A stretch of DNA of 64,000 bases, taken from NCBI GenBank assembly GCA_034432795.1, contig DAOUBF010000078.1, forward strand, positions 1 to 64,000, read 5' to 3'. The translations under genes and the position numbers were made by a program. Position 1 is the stretch's first letter. Each line of letters starts with the position of its first letter. The stretch comes from DAOUBF01 sp034432795 (lineage in GTDB: Bacteria; Chloroflexota; Anaerolineae; DSLN01). Below are positions 41,158 through 50,353 of this stretch, piece after piece. The notes beneath the pieces were generated by a model that saw only the letters and a program-made list of their open reading frames with translations, was not told the origin of the DNA and did not search any database.

Positions 41158-41160
41158 GGC

Positions 41161-41568
41161 TCACTCCCGTAGCGCCGCCGCCACGCGTTCCAGGCGGGCT
41201 GCGGCCTCTTGCGCGATGGGCTGTAACTTCGGATTGGGGACGATGCCCAACATCGCCAGCGGATTCACCAGCGAGACCTCCACGAGGCCCTCATCCACCT
41301 GCGCCACGGTCACGTTGCAGGGCAGCAGCAGGCCGACCTCCGGCGCGGTGGAAAGCGCACGGTAGGCCAGCGGTGGGTTGCACGCGCCCAAAATCTTGTA
41401 GGGGTGGAAGTCCACGCCCAGCTTCTTGTGCAGCGTCTCTTTGACGTCAATCTCCGTGAGCACACCGAAGCCCTCTGCTTTAAGCGCCTCGGTCACACGC
41501 GCCAGGGCCGTGTCATAATCTGTGTTCAAACGCACTGTCTGCCCAAGTGCTGTCGTCGTTTTATCCAA
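41161..41568 (-). CDS. DUF302 family protein
   Basis: A 135-residue protein with the DUF302 pattern: YDTALARVTEALKAEGFGVLTEIDVKETL, then PYKILGACNPPLAYRAL and LLPCNVTVAQVDEGLVEVS. Two cysteines in LGACNPP and LLPCNVT are conserved in the family. Known structures are small alpha/beta dimers, and no reaction is established. It forms an operon with the FmdB gene. GGAGGCAG precedes the start. Confidence 0.85.
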   Translation of the reverse strand: MDKTTTALGQTVRLNTDYDTALARVTEALKAEGFGVLTEIDVKETLHKKLGVDFHPYKILGACNPPLAYRALSTAPEVGLLLPCNVTVAQVDEGLVEVSLVNPLAMLGIVPNPKLQPIAQEAAARLERVAAALRE

Positions 41569-41924
41569 GGTCTGCCTCCTTCCGGGCGATGGTGTTGAGA
41601 TGATTCCCAGGGGATTAGATGCCAGGCGCGCCGGAAGGTTACAAACGATTACCTTTCTCTGCGGCAGGTATGGAAACCTGCCCTACGCGTCTACTAGAGT
41701 GAAAGCTTCCTGGACCGTCTGGGGGGAGGGGACGATAATGTTCCCGATTGGTAAATAGACGTTGCTCTTCTTCGGGATAGAGATAATCCAGTGCATTCAT
41801 TTCCTAGTCATTTAGCATACCAGCTATATGACTAGCTGGTATCACGCGATTCACCGACGTCAAGTCTCTGGTGCCTGACCCGACCACGCGCTCAGGTATG
41901 AAGAGGCCCCAACGTGAACCGACA
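41569..41924. other. Intergenic gap with hairpins
   Basis: No gene is supported. GCGGCAGGTATGGAAACCTG (41657-41676) is a short piece of the 102-375 element. ATACCAGCTA/TAGCTGGTAT (41817-41842) and the overlapping CTAGTCAT/ATGACTAG (41804-41835) can form two mutually exclusive hairpins after the glycosyltransferase gene. Confidence 0.5.
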
Positions 41925-43124
41925 TCACACACGCGAGGATCGCCTTCGTTCAACCACCTCCTCCACCAGCACCGTGAACTGGCGCCCAATGGGTTCCCAG
42001 TCGTAGCGAGCCTGCACGAAGGCGCGCGCGTTGGTGGCCAGGCGCGTTCGCAGCTCAGGCTGGGACAACAGAGCAATCGTATGGCGGGCGAACTCCGCCG
42101 GATCATCGGCGATCAGGAGGTGCTCGCCGTGCGTTGCGCCCAGCCCCTCAGCCCCTTTTGAGGTCGCCACCACCGGTGTGCCCAGGGCCATTGCCTCCAG
42201 GATTTTGAGCCGCGTGCCGCCGCCTTCCAGCAAGGGCGCGATACAGATGCTGCTTCCTGCCACCAGCGGGCGGATGTCCGGCACATAGCCGGTGAAGGTC
42301 ACGCTCTCGTCGGCGCGCAGCCCCGCCAGGGCCACGCCCTCGGTGCGCCCGGTGATCGCCAGGCGCACCTGCGGACATTCCGCCCGGATCAGCGGGTAAA
42401 TCCGCTCCAGAAAATAGGCCATGGCCTGGTAGTTAGCGAAATAGGTGAGCGCGCCGTTGAATATCAGCGTATCCGCTTGAGGATGGGCTTCAACGCCGCT
42501 GTACCAGCCCAGGTCCACCCCATTGGGGATCAGCGCGATGCGAGCCGGGTTGACCCCGATCTCCACCAGCCAGCGTTTCTCCACTTCCGAGACGACCGTG
42601 CAGGCATCAAAGCGGGCGATCAGGCGGCGCAAGAAGTGGCGGTGCTTGGCCCAGGTGAAGGCGTGGCGCAGCCGCCGCAGCCCCTGGCTCGCCTGCAGCC
42701 GGGTTAGATAGCTGCCGACCTCCACCTCTTCAAAGACCTTCGCCTTGCCCCGGACCTCAGCGGCATAGACCGCGGCGCCGATCTGTGATCCGATGATCAC
42801 ATCGTAGTCCCGCTGTGCCAGTTCTTCGTGAAGGAGACGGCGCATGGCCGGGCTGTCGGTATCCACCAGAAAGCGCGGCCTGGGCGAAAACAGCCCTAAA
42901 AGCGCCTTCCAGCGCGTTGGCTGGTAGGGCTTCCAGGGCACGGTGCGGATCACCTCGCAGAGGCCCTGCAGGCCGTCGGGCTGGATCGGCTCGCCCTGGC
43001 CGACGAAGGCGAGGAGCGTGATCGTGTGGCGTTGCGCCAGGGCGCGCAGTAAGTTGTAAATGCGCATCTTGGAGCCGTTATCCGGCGGAAAGGGGAACCA
43101 TAGGGAGAGGAATAAGATACGCAT
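41925..43124 (-). CDS. Glycosyltransferase, GT4-type
   Basis: A 399-residue GT-B glycosyltransferase. The N-terminal domain begins MRILFLSLWFPFPPDNGSKMRI; the C-terminal domain has LIFNGALTYFANYQAM, VRLAITGRT and the donor-binding block LLEGGGTRLKILEAMALGTPVVATSKGAEGL with the expected glutamates. This form resembles sugar transferases of surface polysaccharide pathways. I start at 43124; eleven upstream codons are non-conserved. No other polysaccharide genes lie nearby, so the acceptor is unknown. Confidence 0.9.
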   Translation of the reverse strand: MRILFLSLWFPFPPDNGSKMRIYNLLRALAQRHTITLLAFVGQGEPIQPDGLQGLCEVIRTVPWKPYQPTRWKALLGLFSPRPRFLVDTDSPAMRRLLHEELAQRDYDVIIGSQIGAAVYAAEVRGKAKVFEEVEVGSYLTRLQASQGLRRLRHAFTWAKHRHFLRRLIARFDACTVVSEVEKRWLVEIGVNPARIALIPNGVDLGWYSGVEAHPQADTLIFNGALTYFANYQAMAYFLERIYPLIRAECPQVRLAITGRTEGVALAGLRADESVTFTGYVPDIRPLVAGSSICIAPLLEGGGTRLKILEAMALGTPVVATSKGAEGLGATHGEHLLIADDPAEFARHTIALLSQPELRTRLATNARAFVQARYDWEPIGRQFTVLVEEVVERRRSSRV

Positions 43125-43211
43125 CTCACAGTCCCTTATCCGGGCAAGACGGCCCACGCCACCGGCCCCCTACCCGATCACAGGGAAATGTTTCACGTGA
43201 AACATACCCCC

Positions 43212-44006
43212 CTACTTCCACCGCGTCAGGATGGTCTCACGCTGGAACAGGCGTGCCCCCAGCCGGATCAGCCCGGCGTCCACCAGCGCCAGTACAGCGG
43301 CCAGCCCCATCATCGTCTGCAGATTGACGAGCATCACGCCCGCCATCTGGGCGAAAAACAACGCCAGCACGGGCAGGATGACGAACATACTCAACTGCTC
43401 CGCCGCGCGCGGGTCATTCACCCGCGACGAGACGATCAGCCCCACGTTCACCGCCAGGATAGACATGAGCGGCGCGACGACGATCAGCGCGAACAGCCAC
43501 ATCGGGTTCACGATGGTCGCATATACGCGGTCATTCTCAATCAGGAGGCGGGCCAGGACAGCGTACAAAGCGTAACTCGCCCAGGTGGCCGCGATGCCGG
43601 GGAGGGCCGCCGCCAGGCTCTTGCCCCATAATAGTTCATTCACCGTGATCGGCGTCGCCAGCAACGGCTCCAGGCTCTTCTCGCGCTTCTCGCCGACCAC
43701 GCTATAGGCCGCGATCGTCACCGGGATGGCCAGGGGCATGATCAGGTAGAACAGCATGAATTGATTGACCAGAAGGGCCAGCACCCTATCCTGCTCATCC
43801 AACCCCTGGAACATCGGGTTATTTGCCAGGCCCGGCGGCAGCGGGCCAGAGCTGCGGAAATCCTCCGGCCCGGTATTCTGGAAGACAAAGATCAGGATGA
43901 GGGGCAGGAACGCAAACAGAACGGGCAACAGGCCGACGGTGAATACCACCATGCGGTTCTTGAACGCCTCGGCCCACTCCTTCTCTATAATGGCGCGAAC
44001 CCTCAT
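43212..44006 (-). CDS. ABC-2 type exporter permease
   Basis: A 264-residue membrane protein with about six helices (VFTVGLLPVLFAFLPLILIFVF and others) and the ABC-2 block SVVGEKREKSLEPLLATPITVNELLWGKSLAA, characteristic of NatB-like exporters. ATG 44006 overlaps the ATPase stop codon (ATGA). A longer open frame upstream lies inside the ATPase gene and is spurious. The substrate cannot be inferred; sodium or drug export is typical of the group. Confidence 0.9.
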   Translation of the reverse strand: MRVRAIIEKEWAEAFKNRMVVFTVGLLPVLFAFLPLILIFVFQNTGPEDFRSSGPLPPGLANNPMFQGLDEQDRVLALLVNQFMLFYLIMPLAIPVTIAAYSVVGEKREKSLEPLLATPITVNELLWGKSLAAALPGIAATWASYALYAVLARLLIENDRVYATIVNPMWLFALIVVAPLMSILAVNVGLIVSSRVNDPRAAEQLSMFVILPVLALFFAQMAGVMLVNLQTMMGLAAVLALVDAGLIRLGARLFQRETILTRWK

Positions 44007-44911
44007 GCCTCTCCGATCAGCTTGAAATAGACCTCTTCCAGCGAATGGTGCAGTTCGCCGACATATTGGACGTCTGCCCCGGCTTCCACCAGCGCCCGCA
44101 CGATCTGCGGGTTCTGGTTGTCCGGGTCGTCCAACGCCACCACGATCTGACCGTCCTGGATGTGCACATCCTGGACAAAGGGCAGTGCCTGAATACGAGC
44201 CACCAGGGCCGGCGTGATCGCCCGCAGGCGGATGGCCACCTTGCGCCCGTAGAGTTGCTGGCGCAGATTCTGGGGCGTGTCCACCTGGATCAGGCGCTGT
44301 TTGAACACGGCAATGCGGTCGCACAGCCGGTCGGCCTCATCCAGGTTGTGCGTGCACAGAAAGATCGTCCGCCCCTGGCCCTTCAGTTCCTCAATGAAAT
44401 CGCGGACGACACGAGCGGCCTCCGGGTCCAACGCGGCGGTAGGCTCGTCCAGGAAGAGGACACGCGGCTCATGGACGAGTGCCCGTGCAATGGCCAGCTT
44501 CTGCTTCATGCCCTTGGAGAACTCAGCCACCGCCCGCTTGCGCTCATCCCACAGCCCCAGCAGGCGCAGGTACTTCTCCACCTGCCCGGCCACATCCCGG
44601 ACGCCGTACAGACGCGCGTAAATGCTCAGGTTCTTCTCCGCGCTCAGCCGCTCATACAGCCCCGGCGCCTCGGTCAGGATGCCCACGCTGGCGCGGATAG
44701 CGCTATCCTCCCTGCCGATCTGATAGCCGTTCACCCAGGCCGTGCCCGCCGTCGGCGCGATCAGGCAGCAGAGCATGCGCACGGTGGTCGTCTTGCCCGC
44801 CCCGTTGGGCCCCAGGAAGCCGAAGACCTCGCCCTCGCGGACCTCCAGCGTCAGGTCTTCAACAGCCACTTTGCCGTTGAAATGCTTCGTCAGCCCCTGC
44901 GTGATGATCAT
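44003..44911 (-). CDS. ABC exporter ATP-binding protein
   Basis: A 302-residue ATPase: Walker A GPNGAGKTTT, signature FSKGMKQKLAIARAL, Walker B VLFLDEPTAALDPE and switch histidine in FLCTHNLDEADRL. The C-terminal 80 residues (IRLRAITPALVARIQ...) form the extra domain common in NatA-like proteins. It is the first gene of a two-gene exporter operon with the permease downstream. Confidence 0.95.
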   Translation of the reverse strand: MIITQGLTKHFNGKVAVEDLTLEVREGEVFGFLGPNGAGKTTTVRMLCCLIAPTAGTAWVNGYQIGREDSAIRASVGILTEAPGLYERLSAEKNLSIYARLYGVRDVAGQVEKYLRLLGLWDERKRAVAEFSKGMKQKLAIARALVHEPRVLFLDEPTAALDPEAARVVRDFIEELKGQGRTIFLCTHNLDEADRLCDRIAVFKQRLIQVDTPQNLRQQLYGRKVAIRLRAITPALVARIQALPFVQDVHIQDGQIVVALDDPDNQNPQIVRALVEAGADVQYVGELHHSLEEVYFKLIGEA

Positions 44912-45006
44912 CAGGTGGAAGTATACCCCAGCTCAAGGAGAAATATGAAGTTGAGCGCGGATGACACGGGCCTATTTCAGGAAGGTAGGGACCGCGTGAA
45001 GTCGCT

Positions 45007-45309
45007 TTAGAAGAGCAAGCGCATAATGAACAGCCAGGCGAGCACGCTCAGCGTGGTCGCCCCCAGGACGGAGAGTTGCACCAGCCGTCCCAGCAGCCCA
45101 CCGCGCCGCGCCAGAATGAGGATGGCGGCCACCTGAAGGATATAGGCCAGCGCCCACACGCCTTTGCCGCCGGTATTCATCACCCAGGTCCACACCGGGT
45201 TCGCTTCAATCACGCGCAGCCCGTTCGGGGCAGTCAGGCCAACGCCGAAGAGGGTAAACCCCAGGTCCGCTGCGGCCACCGCCAGATAGCACCGTTCTAT
45301 CCACTGCAT
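45007..45309 (-). CDS. Small DUF5658-like membrane protein
   Basis: A 100-residue hydrophobic protein with three predicted membrane helices (CYLAVAAADLGFTLFGVG, GVWALAYILQVAAILILA, LGATTLSVLAWLFIMRLLF). The sequence VIEANPVWTWVM before the second helix is the pattern of DUF5658 proteins (EANP motif). No function is known for the group. Confidence 0.7.
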   Translation of the reverse strand: MQWIERCYLAVAAADLGFTLFGVGLTAPNGLRVIEANPVWTWVMNTGGKGVWALAYILQVAAILILARRGGLLGRLVQLSVLGATTLSVLAWLFIMRLLF

Positions 45310-45387
45310 ACCTCCTCACTCCATCCATCGCCATGATGTGCCCTTTTATTATGGGACACAGCCGGACGGGATGGAATGGTACAAGGG

Positions 45388-45792
45388 TCAGGAGGTGAAG
45401 CGGAATATCGTGTGATCCTGGTCCTGCCCCAGCGCCGCCTTGATACGCTCATACAAGACCTGGAGGTCAATCGGCTTGGTCAGGTAGTCCTCCGCGCCGG
45501 CGGTCAGGCCGCGGGCGATGTCGTTGCGCTGCGTCATCGCCGAGAGGAAGATCACCGGTGTACGGGCGGTGCGGGCCTCCTGGCGCAGGCGTCGGCAGAC
45601 CTCATCGCCGCTCATGTCCGGCAGCTTCATATCCAGGATGATGACATCAGGCCCGGCGTGCATCGCCGCCAGGATCGCCTCGGCGCCTGTCCGCGCCAGC
45701 GTCACGCGGTAGCCAAACAGCTCCAGGCAGGCGTTGAGCATACTGGCTATGTCGGGTTCGTCCTCTACCACCAGAATGTGGGGCGCATCCAT
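45388..45792 (-). CDS. Single-domain response regulator
   Basis: A 134-residue CheY-like receiver with no output domain: HILVVEDEPDIASML, phospho-aspartate in VIILDMKLPDMSG, threonine/serine in VIFLSAM and lysine in DYLTKPIDLQ. It probably acts in a phosphorelay or by protein contact. I start at ATG 45792; 13 upstream codons lack conservation. No kinase is adjacent. Confidence 0.9.
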   Translation of the reverse strand: MDAPHILVVEDEPDIASMLNACLELFGYRVTLARTGAEAILAAMHAGPDVIILDMKLPDMSGDEVCRRLRQEARTARTPVIFLSAMTQRNDIARGLTAGAEDYLTKPIDLQVLYERIKAALGQDQDHTIFRFTS

Positions 45793-45937
45793 CGTGGCAC
45801 TGATCATATCAGCCCTGATACATTTGCGCAAGGGGAAGGCTTCAGCGGGTGCATGTCTATTCGGGGGCCGTTTTCTTCACCACCGCAGGGATGCGCAGGA
45901 GCGGGTCCTGGACCTGCCCCTACGGCCCGGTTCTCAC

Positions 45938-46025
45938 CCTCTCTCCCTCCCCCGTCAAGGGGGGAGGGAACTTACCCCCTCCCCCCTCTGTGGGGGAGGG
46001 TGGGGGGCAGAGTCACCCCCTCTCT
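45938..46025. repeat. G-rich palindromic repeat (family A), double copy
   Basis: CTCTCCCTCCCCCGTCAAGG with GGGGGAGGG, and CCCCCTCCCCCCTCTGTGGG with GGAGGGTGGGGGG, two inverted units in tandem between the receiver and methyltransferase genes. Confidence 0.7.
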
Positions 46026-46036
46026 GACCCTCGCCC

Positions 46037-46726
46037 CTAGGGTTTCTTCTCTGCGACGACCAGGGCCACTTCACTGCGCGGCAGCCTGTCCACTTCTACC
46101 GTGAAGCTGAAGCCGACCTCCGGAAACAGCGCTTCGGGGTCGGGCGGCCAAGGCCCGCGCTGGCCGGTGACGGCATAGAGCCACTCCAGGAAGCGCACCG
46201 CGACGCCCTGGCCTGTTAAGCGGGCTTCACCGACGACAACCAGCCGCCCACCCGGCATGAGCACCCGGCGGAACTCCTCCAGGCTGCGTGGGTCCAGGAT
46301 GAATTCGGTGGGAAAGGTAGTGACGATAGAGGGGAAGCTCTCCGAAGCGAAGGGGAGTGCCTGTGCCCGCCCGCGCACCAGCGGCACATTGCGCCCATGC
46401 CGCCGCAACTTGCGCCGCGCCAGCCGCCCCATCGCCGGCGAGAGGTCCAGCCCCACCGGCTGGAAGCCAGCCTCCGCCAGGTCAAGCAGGAGGTCGCCCG
46501 TGCCGTGCGCCACCTCCAGCACATGCGGCCCGCGCAGGCGCGCCAGCGCCGCCCGCTGCCAGCGCCGCCACTGCCCCAGCGAGACCGCCTGGCTGACCCA
46601 ATCGTAGGTCCAGGCAAGTTCGTTGTAGAGGAGGCGAAAGGCAAACCGGAGGAGGGACAGACGACGGGGGACGGAGAAAGTCCTCGCTCCCTGGTTCCCC
46701 GTCCCCCGTCCTCCATCGTCCGTCAT
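46037..46726 (-). CDS. Class I SAM-dependent methyltransferase (UbiE-like)
   Basis: A 229-residue methyltransferase: VLEVAHGTGDLLLDLAEAG (motif I) near residue 68, VGLDLSPAMGRLARRK, ALPFASESFPSIVTTFPTEFI and RRVLMPGGRLVVVGEA. This is the UbiE/MenG-like arrangement, but the substrate is uncertain. The start codon overlaps the upstream GDPD stop (ATGA). The first ~20 residues come from a family B repeat, so the native protein may once have started further in (near NELAWTYDWVSQ). Confidence 0.82.
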   Translation of the reverse strand: MTDDGGRGTGNQGARTFSVPRRLSLLRFAFRLLYNELAWTYDWVSQAVSLGQWRRWQRAALARLRGPHVLEVAHGTGDLLLDLAEAGFQPVGLDLSPAMGRLARRKLRRHGRNVPLVRGRAQALPFASESFPSIVTTFPTEFILDPRSLEEFRRVLMPGGRLVVVGEARLTGQGVAVRFLEWLYAVTGQRGPWPPDPEALFPEVGFSFTVEVDRLPRSEVALVVAEKKP

Positions 46727-46727
46727 G
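46655..46727. repeat. GACGATGG repeat (family B) at a gene junction
   Basis: GACAGACGACGGGGGACGG and CCGTCCCCCGTCCTCCATCG face each other across about 25 bases. The copy spans the start codon of the methyltransferase gene. Confidence 0.65.
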
Positions 46728-47502
46728 CGAATCGGCTGCTGCGCTCTCGGCCCGTCGTCGCCAGCGCCCAGCGGAGCACGTCGGGGCGGTTCGTGAGGAT
46801 CGCGTCCACGCCCAGGGCCGCCAGCCGCATCATCTCATCTGGCTCATCCACTGTCCAGGCGAGGAGGCGATAGCCGTAGCGCCGCGCCCAGGCGATAGTG
46901 TTCGCGTCTATAAGCGTGTGATGCAGGAGACGGGAGGCGTAACGCATCACCGCGCCCAGCCGCGTCCAACGGAGATAGAGCGGCTGGTGGGGGGAGATCA
47001 ACAGTCCGACCGCGATCTGGGGCAGCAGGCGCCTGACCCGCCGCAATGCGAACGGGTTAAACGAGGCCAGGATCACCTGGTCGGCCAGGCCATGCCGCTG
47101 GATAATGGCGATCACGGCCTGTTCCAGCCGATGATCGCGCAGGCTGTTCGTCTTCAATTCAATTACATACAACAGGCGCTCGCCGAAGGCGGCGAATACG
47201 TCCTCCAGGCTGGGGATGCGCTGGCGGGCGTATTGGGAGTCAAACCAACTGCCAGCGTCCAGGCTGCGCAGTTCGGGCCAGCGCCAGGCAGACACCGGCC
47301 CACGCCCATCAGTCGTCCTGTCCAGCGTGGCGTCGTGGATGACCACCGGCACGCCGTCCGCCGAGAGGCGCACATCCAGCTCAATGCCGTCGGCGCCCAG
47401 GCGCAAGGCCAGGTCAAAGGCCGCCAGCGTGTTCTCCGGCGCGTCGTAGCTGGCGCCGCGATGGGCGATGTTCAGGGGCTGGTTTCTATAGAATTGGTCC
47501 AC
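46723..47502 (-). CDS. Glycerophosphodiester phosphodiesterase
   Basis: A GDPD enzyme that hydrolyses glycerophosphodiesters to glycerol-3-phosphate. The 259-residue TIM barrel has AHRGASYDAPENTLAAF, DGIELDVRLSADGVPVVIHDATLDRTTDG with the metal and catalytic residues, YVIELKT and the late LLAWTVDEPDEMMRL, GVDAILTNRPDVLR. GTG 47502 follows AGGGGGGAGG; a TTG at 47526 lies inside an inverted repeat and is less likely. No signal peptide is present. Confidence 0.92.
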   Translation of the reverse strand: MDQFYRNQPLNIAHRGASYDAPENTLAAFDLALRLGADGIELDVRLSADGVPVVIHDATLDRTTDGRGPVSAWRWPELRSLDAGSWFDSQYARQRIPSLEDVFAAFGERLLYVIELKTNSLRDHRLEQAVIAIIQRHGLADQVILASFNPFALRRVRRLLPQIAVGLLISPHQPLYLRWTRLGAVMRYASRLLHHTLIDANTIAWARRYGYRLLAWTVDEPDEMMRLAALGVDAILTNRPDVLRWALATTGRERSSRFA

Positions 47503-47515
47503 AGCCTCCCCCCTG

Positions 47516-47559
47516 TCAAACGTCAAACGTTATAACTACGCTTCACGTTTGACGTTTGA
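47516..47559. repeat. 15-bp perfect inverted repeat
   Basis: TCAAACGTCAAACGT and ACGTTTGACGTTTGA flank a 14-base loop. Each arm is itself a tandem of CAAACGT. It separates the AAA ATPase from the GDPD gene on the minus strand and could act as an mRNA hairpin. A short T run is absent. Confidence 0.6.
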
Positions 47560-47570
47560 TGCATCACGCC

Positions 47571-48902
47571 TCACAGCTCTACAAAGTAGGCTTCACAGGC
47601 CCGATCGATCAACTCCTTGGTGAGACGCGGCTCCACCCCCAGGTAGCTGGCCGTGTCCACGATCTGGTCCACCAGGTCGCGGGGGTGGACAGCGCGCAGC
47701 TTGCGGTGTGGCTTGACATAATATTCCTGGAGCAGGTACCCCAGCCCCCGCTCGTCGTAAGGCACGCCCTTCTGCTGGCACACCCGGCGGAAGATTTCGC
47801 GGTAGTCATCAAACGAGGGGTCGGGGATCTCAATCTTGTGGCGGATGCGGCGCAGGAAGGCCTCGTCCACCAGGTCTTTGGGCGCCAGGTTGGTGGAGAA
47901 CACGATCAGCACATCAAAGGGCACCTCAATCTTGCGCCCGGTGTGCAGCGTCAGATAGTCAATGCGCTTCTCCAGCGGCACGATCCAGCGGTTGAGCAGG
48001 TCGCGGGGGCGCACCTGCTGCCGCCCGAAGTCATCAATCAGGAACATGCCGCCGTTGGCCTTCATCTGGAAAGGCGCTTCATAATACTTATTGGTCTGGT
48101 CGTAAACCAAGTCCAGGCTCTCCAACGTGAGTTCGCCACCGACGGTGATCACGGGCCGGTGGATGAGCACCCAACGCGGGTCGCGCGGCTGCGCCCGCAG
48201 CTTGGGCGAGGTGGGCGGTGTCCCCGCCGGGCGGGTCTCGTCGGCCAGTTGGTGGTTGACGTTGTCAAACACCTTGATGATCTGGCCGCCGACCTCCACC
48301 GCGTAGGGGATATACATCTGCCCGCCCAGGATCATGCGACCAATGCTCTCGGCAATGGCCGTCTTGCCGTTGCCGGGGTTGCCATAGAGGAACATAGAGC
48401 GCCCGGAGTTGACCGCCGGGCCGATCTGGGCCAGAAGCTCGTCGTTGATCACCAGATGAGAGAGGGCCTCGCGCAACGCCTGGGGGTTCACCACCACGTT
48501 GCGCAGCGGCTGATAGTGCACGGCGCGGGTATACGCCTCCAGGGTGACCGGGGCAGGGCCAATGTACTGGCTGCGGTCAATCACCTCACGGGCCTTTTCG
48601 CTCCCCTTGGTGGTGATCGCGTAGTTGTAGGTGCTCTCGCCGAACCCCGCTGCGCCCTTGACTTCACATAATTGCTCACGCTTCAGGAATTCCAAAACCC
48701 GGTCCACAATGCCCGCAAACGGCAGCTTCAGGATGTCGGCGATACGGCTTCCCGCAATGTAGCCCTCAAAGTACAGAACTTTGAGCGTCAGGTCGGCCAG
48801 GAAGCCCATATTCAGGCCGGTGTCCTCAATCGTGCGGATCGGCGGCGGCTCCCAGCCTTCACTGGTTTGTGTGACAGGCAGCGCAGGTGGCGCTACACCC
48901 AT
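47571..48902 (-). CDS. AAA-family ATPase with winged-helix-like N-terminus
   Basis: A 443-residue ATPase. The N-terminal 130 residues (LKVLYFEGYIAGSRIADIL... STYNYAITTKGSEKA) look like a winged helix. The AAA core has Walker A YGNPGNGKTAI near residue 173, Walker B MFLIDDFGRQ near 289, sensor IVFSTNLAP and arginine finger region EAFLRRIRHKIEI. It acts as a motor on an unknown partner. It follows the aminotransferase gene by 24 bp. Relatives occur in Chloroflexota near type IV pilus or Tad genes, none of which are here. Confidence 0.8.
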   Translation of the reverse strand: MGVAPPALPVTQTSEGWEPPPIRTIEDTGLNMGFLADLTLKVLYFEGYIAGSRIADILKLPFAGIVDRVLEFLKREQLCEVKGAAGFGESTYNYAITTKGSEKAREVIDRSQYIGPAPVTLEAYTRAVHYQPLRNVVVNPQALREALSHLVINDELLAQIGPAVNSGRSMFLYGNPGNGKTAIAESIGRMILGGQMYIPYAVEVGGQIIKVFDNVNHQLADETRPAGTPPTSPKLRAQPRDPRWVLIHRPVITVGGELTLESLDLVYDQTNKYYEAPFQMKANGGMFLIDDFGRQQVRPRDLLNRWIVPLEKRIDYLTLHTGRKIEVPFDVLIVFSTNLAPKDLVDEAFLRRIRHKIEIPDPSFDDYREIFRRVCQQKGVPYDERGLGYLLQEYYVKPHRKLRAVHPRDLVDQIVDTASYLGVEPRLTKELIDRACEAYFVEL

Positions 48903-48926
48903 ATCCCACTCCCTTCCTTCTCACCT

Positions 48927-50108
48927 TTAAGATGACATGTCTTTACGCCGGGCAGGGCCTAAAACTTCACAGATCCGGGCGATCTCCTCTTCTGTATTAT
49001 AGCAATGCGATGAGACACGTAAATAGCCCTCGCGTACAGCCACCATCACCCGGGCCGCCTTCAGCCGCTCAAACGCTGCCTCGGGCGCGCCGGGGACGGC
49101 GAACGAGACGATCGCCGAACGAGTACGCGGGTCGCGGTTGCTCAGGATACGATAGCCGTGCCGCTCCAGGTCCTCCATGAGCAGGCCGCTTAAGTGGCAC
49201 GTCCAACGGTCTATGTTCTCCAGGCCCAGCTCCAGCAGCATCTGGATGGCCTCAATCATCCCCGCCAGGCCCACCCAGTTGTACGTCCCCTGCTCAAAGC
49301 GGGCGGCTTCGGGCCGGAACGTCAGGTTGTAATCCAGCCACTTTTCCCAATCCACCACGCTGATCGGCCCGGCGAAGACGGGCTGGAGTTCCTCCAGGCG
49401 CTCGCGCCGGATGTAAAGGAAGCCCTGGCCGGGCGGCCCCATCAGCGACTTCAGCGCGCCGGTCGCCAGGAAGTCTATGTGATAAGCGCGCACGTCCATA
49501 GGGATATGGCCGAGCGACTGAATCCCATCTACAACGAAGTACAGATTCCGTGCCCGGCAGAACTCCCCCAGCGCCGCCAGGTCGGTGCGGTAGCCCGTGA
49601 GGAACTGCACGGCGCTGGTCGTGACGACGCGGGTGCGCGCGTCAGCGTGGGCCTCCACCGCCGCCAGGCTCAGCCCGCCGCCATCGGGGGGGATCAGCCG
49701 GACCTCCACGCCGCGCCGTTCCAGGTTCAGCCAGGGATATACGTTGCTGGGGAACTCAATATTACATACCAGCACATTGTCCCCCGGCTGGAGCGGCAGG
49801 GACTGCGCGATCAGGTTCAGCCCGATAGAAGTGTTTTGCACCCAGGCGATCTCGTTCGGCGCAGCGTGGATCAGCCTGGCGACGGTGGCGCGGGCCTCCT
49901 CCGGGAAGGCGCGGAAGCGCTCAATGCCCCAGTCCACAAAGGCCCAGGCGCTTGCGTCCAGCATAGACTGCATCGCCGCGCTCACCCGGCGGGCGAGCGG
50001 CGAGATGCCGGCATGGTTCAGGTAAGCCCACTCGGCCACGATCGGGAACTCTGCCCGCAGACGGGCCAGATCGTAGGCCAGCGTGGGCGCAGCAGGTGGC
50101 AGACTCAG
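48927..50108 (-). CDS. Class V aminotransferase (cysteine desulfurase-like)
   Basis: A PLP enzyme of the class V group with WAYLNHAGISPL at the start, VQNTSIGLNLIAQSL, CNIEFPSNVYPW, VDGIQSLGHIPMDV and the PLP-lysine in ATGALKSLMGPPG. Isopenicillin-epimerase and cysteine-desulfurase relatives are both possible. The first standard start (GTG 50039) leaves no ribosome-binding site and removes a conserved-looking stretch (LARLRAEFPIV). In frame, a CTG at 50108 sits 7 bases after GGAGG, which would give a 393-residue protein; I use that start tentatively. Confidence 0.82.
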   Translation of the reverse strand: MSLPPAAPTLAYDLARLRAEFPIVAEWAYLNHAGISPLARRVSAAMQSMLDASAWAFVDWGIERFRAFPEEARATVARLIHAAPNEIAWVQNTSIGLNLIAQSLPLQPGDNVLVCNIEFPSNVYPWLNLERRGVEVRLIPPDGGGLSLAAVEAHADARTRVVTTSAVQFLTGYRTDLAALGEFCRARNLYFVVDGIQSLGHIPMDVRAYHIDFLATGALKSLMGPPGQGFLYIRRERLEELQPVFAGPISVVDWEKWLDYNLTFRPEAARFEQGTYNWVGLAGMIEAIQMLLELGLENIDRWTCHLSGLLMEDLERHGYRILSNRDPRTRSAIVSFAVPGAPEAAFERLKAARVMVAVREGYLRVSSHCYNTEEEIARICEVLGPARRKDMSS

Positions 50109-50214
50109 GATCAGTCCTCCCTACTAAAAGGATAAATACAGAAATGATTATATCACGCAATACAGCGGGCACAAGCGTACGAATGGGCTATATTGTTAGA
50201 AGTATGGCCTCTTT

Positions 50215-50303
50215 ACCTCTCCTCTCCCCTAATAGGGGGAAAGGGGAGTAGGGAGAGGTTGCCCCTCCCCCCCGTGCGGGGGAGGGCTGGGGTAGGGGGG
50301 AAA
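50215..50303. repeat. G-rich palindromic repeat (family A), double copy
   Basis: CCTCTCCCCTAATAGGGGGA is followed by CCCCTCCCCCCCGTGCGGGG and GAGGGCTGGGG. It fills most of the gap between the aminotransferase and histidine kinase genes. Confidence 0.7.
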
Positions 50304-50353
50304 CTCTACGATCTACAGAGACCCGGCTCTGCCACAGGTTGAAAACAGGGGGG

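Noticed and set aside
43212..44324. A longer (370-codon) permease start
   Set aside because: The upstream 106 codons overlap the ATPase gene and are not membrane-like; the ATGA overlap at 44006 is the expected start.
50215..50303. CRISPR-like array from repeated G-rich units
   Set aside because: Units are inverted, not direct, with no regular spacers; no cas genes are present.
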